Assembly (NCBI RefSeq): GCF_015694725.1
Contig: NZ_JADQDQ010000005.1
Location: 248,001-312,000, forward strand
Source of the DNA: Hymenobacter jeongseonensis
Lineage (GTDB): Bacteria; Bacteroidota; Bacteroidia; Cytophagales; Hymenobacteraceae
Length of the DNA stretch: 64,000 nt
Direction: 5' to 3'
The notes under the pieces are model-generated. The model did no database searches. It worked only from the letters and a program-made list of their open reading frames with translations, and was not told the DNA's origin. The translations under genes were made by a program, and so were the position numbers. Shown here piece after piece: positions 58,890-64,000 of this stretch. Within the stretch, counting starts at the first letter, position 1; each line of letters begins with the position of its first letter.

Positions 58890-59435
58890 ATGGCAGTTAA
58901 AATCCGCCTCGCCCGTCGTGGCCGCAAGAAGGCCGCGACTTACGACATCGTAGTAGCTGACGCCCGCGCTCCCCGCGACGGCCGTTTCATCGAGAAGCTC
59001 GGCACCTACAACCCCCAAACCAACCCCGCCACCATCAACTACGACGCCGACCGCGCGTTCTACTGGATGATGACCGGTGCTCAGCCCACCGACACCGTTC
59101 GGGCCATGCTCAGCTACCGCGGTGTACTGTACCGTCGTCACCTGCAATTGGGTGTTGACAAAGGCGCTATCACGCAAGCGGTAGCCGACGAGCGTTTCAC
59201 CGCTTGGAAAGAAGAGAAAGACGCCAAAATCGAAGGCAAGCGCACTGGCCTGGTTGACGCCAAAGCAACTGCCAAGCAGGCTGCTTTCGCCGCCGAAACC
59301 AAGGTTAAAGAAGCTCGTTCGGAAGCGCAGCGTCAGAAAGCTGCTGCTTTGCTGGCTGCCAACGCACCCGCTCCCGCTGCTGAAGAAGCTACCGAGGCTC
59401 CGGCCGAAGAAGCGGCTACCGAAGCTGCCGAGTAG
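58890..59435 (+). CDS. rpsP: 30S ribosomal protein S16 with long C-terminal extension
   Basis: Residues 1-85 are a normal S16: MAVKIRLARRGRKKAATYDIVVADARAPRDGRFIEKLGTYNP and TDTVRAMLSYRGVLYRRHL. A further 95 residues follow, first charged helical (FTAWKEEKDAKIEGK, AAFAAETKVKEARSEAQRQKAAALLAAN) and then Ala/Glu/Pro-rich to the end (EEATEAPAEEAATEAAE). S16 is usually 80-100 residues; longer forms occur in Bacteroidota. It opens the rpsP-rimM-trmD-rplS cluster, and its start is fixed by similarity. Confidence 0.97.
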   Translation: MAVKIRLARRGRKKAATYDIVVADARAPRDGRFIEKLGTYNPQTNPATINYDADRAFYWMMTGAQPTDTVRAMLSYRGVLYRRHLQLGVDKGAITQAVADERFTAWKEEKDAKIEGKRTGLVDAKATAKQAAFAAETKVKEARSEAQRQKAAALLAANAPAPAAEEATEAPAEEAATEAAE

Positions 59436-59454
59436 TTTTTAGGTTTCTAAACCG

Positions 59455-59505
59455 AAAAAGTTTGGGGGTTGTGAGCCGGACCGGCTGGCAACCCCCAAAC
59501 TTTTT
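59455..59505 (+). terminator. Large hairpin between rpsP and rimM
   Basis: AAAAAGTTTGGGGGTTG (59455-59471) pairs perfectly with CAACCCCCAAACTTTTT (59489-59505), 17 bp; an inner GCCGG/CCGGC helix lies in the loop. A T run closes it 17 bases before the rimM start. It would separate rpsP from rimM or act as a partial terminator. Confidence 0.8.
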
Positions 59506-59522
59506 TCGTTCCTCCCCTGCTT

Positions 59523-60104
59523 ATGACTCTCGACGAAACCTATCAGCTCGGCTACATCATCAAAACCCACGGCCTGCGCGGCCACGTGGTGGCGCATTTC
59601 GATGTGGACGATGTCAAGGCTTATCAAAAGCTCAAAACCGTTTACCTCACCCTGGCCGGCGCGCCCACCAAACTGGTGGAGCACCAGGTAGAAAAAGTGC
59701 AGCCCCAGCCCGGCTCCAAGGTCCTGCTGAAGCTCCGCGGCATCGAGCGCATCGAGGAAGCCGAGCCCCTGCGCGGCTCCCAGTTGCACTTGCCCCTTAC
59801 CCAGCTCCCCGAACTGGAGGACGACCAGTTCTACTTTCACGACGTCATCGGCTTCACCGTGGTCGACGAAAACCTGGGCGAGCTGGGCACCGTGGAGAAC
59901 TTCTACGAGCTGCCCCAGCAAGACATGCTGGCCATGCGCTACCAGGGCCAGGAAGTCCTGATTCCGGTGGTAGACGAATTGGTGAGCCACGCTGACCATA
60001 CCAAAAAGCAGATTTATGTAAACCTGCCCGACGGCTTGCTCGACGTGTACCTCAAGCCTTCGTCCCGCGACAAGGACGAGCCCGACGAATTCGACGAAGC
60101 GTAG
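59523..60104 (+). CDS. rimM: Ribosome maturation factor RimM
   Basis: This 193-residue protein binds S19 and helps mature the 30S head. The RimM domain (about 7-95: YQLGYIIKTHGLRGHVVAHFDVDD) is followed by a PRC-barrel domain (about 100-175: FYFHDVIGFTVVDENLGELGTVENFYELPQQDMLAM, PVVDELVSHADHTKKQIYVNLPDGLLDVY). The C-terminus is acidic (DKDEPDEFDEA). Start: ATG at 59523, 17 bases after the rpsP hairpin. Confidence 0.95.
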   Translation: MTLDETYQLGYIIKTHGLRGHVVAHFDVDDVKAYQKLKTVYLTLAGAPTKLVEHQVEKVQPQPGSKVLLKLRGIERIEEAEPLRGSQLHLPLTQLPELEDDQFYFHDVIGFTVVDENLGELGTVENFYELPQQDMLAMRYQGQEVLIPVVDELVSHADHTKKQIYVNLPDGLLDVYLKPSSRDKDEPDEFDEA

Positions 60105-60108
60105 TCAA

Positions 60109-60184
60109 GTAGCGCGGACTTTTAGTCCGCGAGTGCACAAAACCGAAGTAGCTGACTAACTCGCGGACTAAAAGTCCGCGCTAC
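60109..60184. repeat. Palindromic repeat family 2, filling the rimM-trmD gap
   Basis: GTAGCGCGGACTTTTAGTCC (from 60109) pairs with GGACTAAAAGTCCGCGCTAC (to 60184). Each arm is itself an inner palindrome (GCGGACTTTTAGTCCGC). It starts 4 bases after the rimM stop and ends 8 bases before trmD. Confidence 0.88.
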
Positions 60185-60192
60185 TGCCCACC

Positions 60193-60870
60193 ATGCGCAT
60201 CGATATCCTTACCTGCCTGCCAGAGTTGCTGGTCAGCCCCTTTGCCCATTCCATCGTGAAGCGGGCGCAAGACAAGGGCTTGGCCGAAATTCACGTGCAC
60301 GACCTGCGCCAGCACGCCATCAACAAGCACGGCCAGATTGACGACTACGTGTTTGGCGGCGGCGCCGGCATGGTGCTGCGCGTAGAGCCCATTGCGGCTT
60401 GGATGGATGCCTTGCAGGCCGAGCGGCCTTACGACGCCATCATCTACCTCACGCCCGACGGCGAAACCCTGCGCCAGCCGCTGGCCAATCGGCTGTCCTT
60501 GTTCCAGAACATCATCATGCTCTGCGGCCATTACAAAGGCATCGACGAGCGGATTCGCAGCACTTACATCACCCACGAAATCAGCGTGGGCGACTATGTG
60601 CTGAGTGGTGGTGAGCTGGGCGCAGCCATTCTGGTCGATGCCGTGGTGCGGCTGCTGCCGGGGGTGCTGGGCAACGAAGAATCGGCGTTGTCGGATTCTT
60701 TTCAGGACGACTTGCTGGCGCCGCCCGTGTACACGCGTCCGGCAGAGTGGCGCGGGCTGGCCGTGCCGGAAATCCTGTTATCGGGCAATACGCCCAAAAT
60801 TGAAGAGTGGCGGCACGAACAGGCCTTGGCCCGTACGCAAGCCCGCCGGCCCGATTTGCTGGGTCAGTAG
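60193..60870 (+). CDS. trmD: tRNA (guanine-N1)-methyltransferase
   Basis: This 225-residue SPOUT enzyme methylates G37 of tRNA from S-adenosylmethionine. Seen: [55 protein letters not shown] near 36-65, the trefoil-knot binding loop [15 protein letters not shown] near 106-120 and [30 protein letters not shown] near 130-160. Length is usual. Start: ATG at 60193, 8 bases after the repeat. Confidence 0.97.
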   Translation: MRIDILTCLPELLVSPFAHSIVKRAQDKGLAEIHVHDLRQHAINKHGQIDDYVFGGGAGMVLRVEPIAAWMDALQAERPYDAIIYLTPDGETLRQPLANRLSLFQNIIMLCGHYKGIDERIRSTYITHEISVGDYVLSGGELGAAILVDAVVRLLPGVLGNEESALSDSFQDDLLAPPVYTRPAEWRGLAVPEILLSGNTPKIEEWRHEQALARTQARRPDLLGQ

Positions 60871-60899
60871 CAGTCGGTACCTCTTTGCATAATAAACAC

Positions 60900-60930
60900 T
60901 TGCTATCCTCAACCGAAAGCGCTATCTTTG
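60900..60930 (+). promoter_or_regulatory. Promoter of rplS
   Basis: TTG (60900-60902) and TATCTTTG (60923-60930) are 20 bases apart, matching the Bacteroidota consensus. It lies 61 bases before the rplS ATG, so rplS can be made apart from trmD. Confidence 0.7.
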
Positions 60931-60991
60931 CGCTCCGTTTCGTAAAATACTAATTCCCGACGGCAGCGCCGTCTTTTGCAATTTCCCAGCC

Positions 60992-61372
60992 ATGAGCGTA
61001 CTACTTGACTTTATCCAGGCCGAATCGCAGGAGCGCCGCGCCAGCTTCCCCCTCTTCGCCGCTGGCGACACGATTAACGTGCACGTAAAAATCCGCGAGG
61101 GCAACAAGGAGCGCATTCAGCAGTTCCAAGGCGTTGTTCTTCAGCGCCGTAACCCTAGCTCCAACGGCGAAACCTTCACCGTTCGCAAGATTTCGAACCA
61201 AATCGGCACCGAGCGTATTTTCCCCCTGCTGTCGCCTAACATCGATAAAATCGAGGTTATCCGTCGCGGTAAAGTACGTCGTGCCCGTCTATTCTACCTG
61301 CGTGGCCTGTCCGGCAAAGCTTCCCGTATCAAGGAGCGTCGCCTCAACCAGGTTGCCAAGGCGACTGCCTAA
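60992..61372 (+). CDS. rplS: 50S ribosomal protein L19
   Basis: This 126-residue ribosomal protein sits near the 30S-50S contact. Seen: [35 protein letters not shown] near 20-54, [59 protein letters not shown] (60-118). Start: ATG at 60992. The codon use is that of a highly expressed gene (CGT, GGT, GTT frequent near the end). It has its own promoter and a strong terminator. Confidence 0.97.
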   Translation: MSVLLDFIQAESQERRASFPLFAAGDTINVHVKIREGNKERIQQFQGVVLQRRNPSSNGETFTVRKISNQIGTERIFPLLSPNIDKIEVIRRGKVRRARLFYLRGLSGKASRIKERRLNQVAKATA

Positions 61373-61406
61373 GCACTGCCGCAACCCTTGGGTTGCCATT
61401 GATAGT

Positions 61407-61442
61407 AAAAAAGCCGGCTCCACAAATGGAGCCGGCTTTTTT
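61407..61442. terminator. Bidirectional terminator after rplS
   Basis: AAAAAAGCCGGCTCCA (61407-61422) pairs perfectly with TGGAGCCGGCTTTTTT (61427-61442), 16 bp with a 4-base loop. It also serves the convergent gene at 61487. Confidence 0.9.
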
Positions 61443-61486
61443 GGGTTTAGCTATGCCAAGCAGTGGGAACTACCTGATGTGCTGAT

Positions 61487-61891
61487 TTAGCTGTGCGAAG
61501 AGAAGTCCTGGGGCAAGCTGCCGTCTACTTCTGCCGAACCACCTTGCAATTGCTGAGCAACGGCGGAGAGCACCTCGCCCAGCTTGGTTACGCGGGGTGC
61601 GGTGTTGCCTTCTGCGAAGTTGGCGGCCTGGGTGGTGTTGGTGCCGAGGCGGGCCAACAGCGGGGCTATAACGTTCACATCAAGCGTACCGCTGCCGAAG
61701 TGCGCTTTCAGGGCCTGCATGTCAACGATTAGCTGATGGAAAGCCGGGTTATTGGCCTCTTTCAGGTCCTCAATCCAACGCTGGAACTGGTTGTCAAGTC
61801 CGGACCGCTCGGTTTCTTCGTTGAGGTCACCGGTGAGCAATTTGATAGCGCCGTCGAGGTGCACTTGGTGCTGAACTTCTTTCTTTTCCAT
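61487..61891 (-). CDS. Hypothetical small helical protein
   Basis: This 134-residue cytosolic protein starts at ATG 61891 (MEKKEVQHQVHLDGAIKLLTGDL) and is predicted to be mainly helical (FQRWIEDLKEANNPAFHQLIVDMQALKAHF, LGEVLSAVAQQLQGG). No family recognised. It lies between two strong terminators, so it is its own transcription unit. The longer frame to 61942 has no added support. Confidence 0.72.
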   Translation of the reverse strand: MEKKEVQHQVHLDGAIKLLTGDLNEETERSGLDNQFQRWIEDLKEANNPAFHQLIVDMQALKAHFGSGTLDVNVIAPLLARLGTNTTQAANFAEGNTAPRVTKLGEVLSAVAQQLQGGSAEVDGSLPQDFSSHS

Positions 61892-61977
61892 GGGTGGGTA
61901 CTTGTGGTGTGTGACCGATAAAGTTGTGGTCTTTGTTGCCAACGTAGTTCGGCCCCCTTGGGTTGGCGCAGTACCCC

Positions 61978-62017
61978 AAACAAAAAGCCCCGCCGGTACC
62001 GGCGGGGCTTTTTGTTT
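61978..62017. terminator. 40-bp perfect palindrome acting as terminator
   Basis: AAACAAAAAGCCCCGCCGGT is followed at once by its exact reverse complement, so the 40 bases 61978-62017 are a perfect palindrome with no spacer. It lies 24 bases after the stop of the gene at 62042 and has T runs on both strands. Confidence 0.85.
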
Positions 62018-62041
62018 GAAGCCTCAAAGCAGCAGAATGGG

Positions 62042-62749
62042 CTACTCAATCTTGGTCATACGGTCTTTTACGGCCTCCAGCGCTACGCGCATGTTGACAA
62101 TGTCGCCGCGAGCAGATTCTTGCTCTTTCAGGTTGGCGTCGATGAGGTTGTTGAACTGCTGCAGTTCTGCGGCATTAGCGGCCAGCATCTGCTGGATTTC
62201 GATTTTGCGGGCCTTGTTCTTGTCAATGTCCTTCTTGATTGTGTTGGACTTCTCAATCACGGCCATGTGGTTGTTTTGCGAGGCCACCAGCGCACGCTCG
62301 GCCTCGGCAATCTGCGACACCAAGTCTTCGCGGTACATCATGCGGGCGAAGTCTTTCAGATACTTCTCGGCCGACTTCCACTGCACGGGGGTTTTGTCTT
62401 TTGCCAAGTAGGCGTTGCCCAAGTCAATGCTCCACCACACGGTGGTACCGGTAGGCGTAGCGTCCACCTTACTGATAACACGGATGGGCGTGGGTGCAAT
62501 TTCTTCTACAATGACGCCGTCCATGGTCAGCACGCCTTTGTTGTTCTTCAACTTGCTGCCAAACTTCTCGCTGAGCTGCTTCAGCCAGGCAGCTTCCACG
62601 CGCTTGTTGTCCAGCTGAATGCTGACGCGCTGGCCCGTCCGTGGCACGTTGTTAATTGACATATCGTACTCGTCCACAACGGATTTCTGAGCATAGCCGC
62701 TCAGCGTAGCCAAGCATAGTACGAACAAGATGAGTAGGCTTTTTTTCAT
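62042..62749 (-). CDS. Hypothetical exported coiled-coil protein
   Basis: This 235-residue protein has a signal peptide (LLILFVLCLATLSGYAQ, residues 5-21), a small beta-rich domain (about 30-120: RVSIQLDNKRVEAAWLKQLSEKFGSKL, GVIVEEIAPTPIRVISKVDATPTGTTVWWSIDLG), and a helical coiled coil to the end (about 140-235). It is likely periplasmic. The function is unknown. Start: ATG at 62749, fixed by the signal peptide. A candidate 48-residue frame ends 12 bases upstream on the same strand. Confidence 0.78.
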   Translation of the reverse strand: MKKSLLILFVLCLATLSGYAQKSVVDEYDMSINNVPRTGQRVSIQLDNKRVEAAWLKQLSEKFGSKLKNNKGVLTMDGVIVEEIAPTPIRVISKVDATPTGTTVWWSIDLGNAYLAKDKTPVQWKSAEKYLKDFARMMYREDLVSQIAEAERALVASQNNHMAVIEKSNTIKKDIDKNKARKIEIQQMLAANAAELQQFNNLIDANLKEQESARGDIVNMRVALEAVKDRMTKIE

Positions 62750-62761
62750 GGAGATAATAAC

Positions 62762-62908
62762 TTATGAGGGCTTTAAAATTGGGCGAGGGAAAAGACTTTT
62801 GGCAATGGTGCCGTTGTCTGGCATTTCAAATTTAAGGTCTTTCTTCGATGCAAATTCTTTCCTGCCTGACTTTTTTGGGAATAATCCGCTTTTTATTTCT
62901 TTAATCAT
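62762..62908 (-). CDS. Candidate 48-residue basic protein
   Basis: ATG at 62908 to TAA at 62762 encodes 48 residues (begins MIKEIKSGLFPKKSGRKEFA, ends FPRPILKPS), rich in Lys and with no membrane segment. An A-rich leader (AAAAAAGCAATAATATG) precedes it. It ends 12 bases before the exported coiled-coil gene on the same strand, so they could share a transcript. The region is AT-rich, so chance is possible. No family recognised. Confidence 0.35.
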   Translation of the reverse strand: MIKEIKSGLFPKKSGRKEFASKKDLKFEMPDNGTIAKSLFPRPILKPS

Positions 62909-63015
62909 ATTATTGCTTTTTTAATTTACAATAATACCAAGAGAGGCCCGCATTCATCTATTTCCTTCTGCTACCTGGCGCAACAAAGCTCGGCTGACCT
63001 GGGTTGTAGGCTCCT

Positions 63016-63423
63016 ATGCAAGTTACCATTTGCCGGGCCGAGCATTTTAACGCCGCCCACCGCCTGCACAACGCCGCCTGGGATGCCGAGCGCAACCAAC
63101 AGGTATTTGGGAAATGCAACAACCCCAACTACCACGGCCACAACTACAACCTCATTGTGCGCCTGACGGGCCCGGTCGAGCCCGAGACCGGCTACGTATA
63201 CGACACCAAGCGCCTGAGTACCCTCATCAAGCGCGAAGTGCTGGAGCGGTACGACCACAAAAACCTGAATTTGGACACGGAAGAATTCCGTACCTTAAAC
63301 CCCACGGCCGAAAACATCGCCGTAGTAATTTGGCAGCGCCTGCGCCCCCATTTGGATGCTGGCCTTGCCCTTTCGGTCACGCTTTATGAGACGGACCGCA
63401 ACTTTGTAGAATACCATGGATAA
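63016..63423 (+). CDS. queD: 6-pyruvoyl-tetrahydropterin synthase/6-carboxytetrahydropterin synthase family protein
   Basis: This 135-residue enzyme has the QueD/PTPS fold: [11 protein letters not shown] near 9-19 with a zinc His, [18 protein letters not shown] near 36-48 with the catalytic Cys and two more zinc His, and [20 protein letters not shown] with the conserved Glu. It most probably makes 6-carboxytetrahydropterin for queuosine from the FolE product; a pterin (PTPS-like) role is the alternative. Start: ATG at 63016. Its stop overlaps the folE start, so the two genes are coupled. Confidence 0.9.
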   Translation: MQVTICRAEHFNAAHRLHNAAWDAERNQQVFGKCNNPNYHGHNYNLIVRLTGPVEPETGYVYDTKRLSTLIKREVLERYDHKNLNLDTEEFRTLNPTAENIAVVIWQRLRPHLDAGLALSVTLYETDRNFVEYHG

Positions 63424-64000
63424 CCCTTCGGGACTGGCCCCGGCAACCGACGCGCACTTGCCCACGGGCCTGCGCACCCCTCTCCGCGACGACGCGTTTG
63501 ACCAAGACGACGAAGCGAAAATCACGGCCATCAGCGGCCATTTCGAGGCTATTATGCGCGAACTGGGCCTCGACCTGACCGACGACAGCCTGGCGGGCAC
63601 GCCCCGCCGAGTAGCCAAGATGTACGTGCAGGAATGGTTCAAAGGGCTGGACCCCAAAAACCGCCCTGAAGTGCGCATGTTCCACAATCGGTACAATTAT
63701 CACCAGTTGCTGGTGGAGCGCGACATCACGTTGTTTTCCTGCTGCGAGCACCATTTTGTGCCCATCATTGGCAAGGCTCACGTGGCCTACCTGCCCGGTG
63801 CCAATGTGGTGGGCCTGAGCAAACTCAACCGCGTGGTGCAGTACTATGCCCGCCGCCCGCAAGTGCAGGAGCGCCTTACCCGGCAAATTGCCGAAGAGCT
63901 CAAGCAAAGCCTCGGCACTGATGATGTGGCCGTGCTCATCGAAGCGGACCACCTCTGTGTGATGAGCCGCGGCGTGAACGACACCAGCAGTTCGACCCTC
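63416..64000 (+). CDS. folE: GTP cyclohydrolase I, 3' end outside window
   Basis: The frame opens with ATG at 63416, 8 bases before the end of queD, and is still open at the right edge after 195 residues. It matches FolE, which makes 7,8-dihydroneopterin triphosphate from [30 protein letters not shown] with the zinc Cys and catalytic His, [28 protein letters not shown], and [12 protein letters not shown] with the second zinc Cys. About 20-30 residues are expected beyond the window. It feeds queD (next to it) and folB (at 36874). Confidence 0.95.
   Translation, partial: MDNPSGLAPATDAHLPTGLRTPLRDDAFDQDDEAKITAISGHFEAIMRELGLDLTDDSLAGTPRRVAKMYVQEWFKGLDPKNRPEVRMFHNRYNYHQLLVERDITLFSCCEHHFVPIIGKAHVAYLPGANVVGLSKLNRVVQYYARRPQVQERLTRQIAEELKQSLGTDDVAVLIEADHLCVMSRGVNDTSSSTL

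Noticed and set aside
1..64000. tRNA genes, CRISPR arrays, prophage and full insertion sequences
   Set aside because: No tRNA T-arm/acceptor pattern, no regularly spaced direct repeats and no transposase or integrase frame were recognised by eye.

Overview
The window looks like a chromosomal segment of a GC-rich Bacteroidota, most likely Hymenobacter or a close relative (Cytophagales, Hymenobacteraceae). The evidence is: many promoters with the Bacteroidota -7 element TAnnTTTG instead of a sigma70 -10 box; Bacteroidota-type families (DUF5723-like barrel, DUF5916, DUF6702, MlaD without an operon, long S16, CreD, M56/BlaI pair); high-GC coding sequence; and several copies of palindromic intergenic repeats of a kind I associate with Hymenobacter. 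The genus call is inference. I recognise no tRNA, rRNA, CRISPR array, prophage or complete insertion sequence.

Layout. 1-2 kb: urease-type genes on the minus strand (UreH-like metal permease, fused urease gamma/beta) with a low-GC unknown gene where ureC would be expected. 2-7 kb: asnA, an AT-rich intergenic stretch with a possible tiny transcript, then a LeuB-like/LeuD-like pair downstream of ilvE. The LeuB-like and LeuD-like proteins have both lost family-defining active-site residues, although their reading frames are intact. 7-15.6 kb: a TPR-like protein, then glutamate synthase gltB and gltD, separated by a GIY-YIG nuclease gene bracketed by two copies of a palindromic repeat. 15.7-33 kb: mainly housekeeping and envelope genes (geranylgeranyl-reductase-like flavoprotein, dxr, rseP, L,D-transpeptidase, GT87-like membrane protein, DUF5723-like barrel, MeaB GTPase, DUF5916 protein). 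33-37 kb: a BlaI/BlaR1-like (M56) regulatory pair whose promoter carries three evenly spaced palindromic operators. 37-47 kb: folB, a DivIVA-domain protein, WD40 protein, Sfp-type phosphopantetheinyl transferase, redoxin, several unknowns, a Gfo/Idh/MocA oxidoreductase and two low-GC genes, one with a JAMM-like motif. 47-57 kb: acyl-CoA carboxylase beta subunit, MlaD-type lipid-transport protein, cell-wall amidase diverging from an LptD-like outer-membrane protein, panB and creD. 57-64 kb: RluA-type pseudouridine synthase, fatty-acid desaturase, the rpsP-rimM-trmD-rplS ribosome/tRNA cluster, two small secreted or cytosolic unknowns, and a pterin pair queD-folE (folE is cut by the window end).

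Functional links. gltB and gltD make the two glutamate synthase subunits. folE, queD and folB belong to the pterin/folate and deazapurine branch points but are in two places. rseP, the LptD-like protein, MlaD, amidase, L,D-transpeptidase and CreD are all envelope functions. panB and ilvE share the branched-chain 2-oxoacid pool with the LeuB/LeuD-like pair.

The most interesting items are the LeuB/LeuD-like pair with parallel active-site losses, the GIY-YIG gene bracketed by palindromic repeats inside gltBD, the triple BlaI-type operator, the terminator hairpin in the ilvE leader, and a possible 28-residue gene with its own promoter and terminator between asnA and leuB. All family assignments are by eye from the translated sequences; no database search was run.
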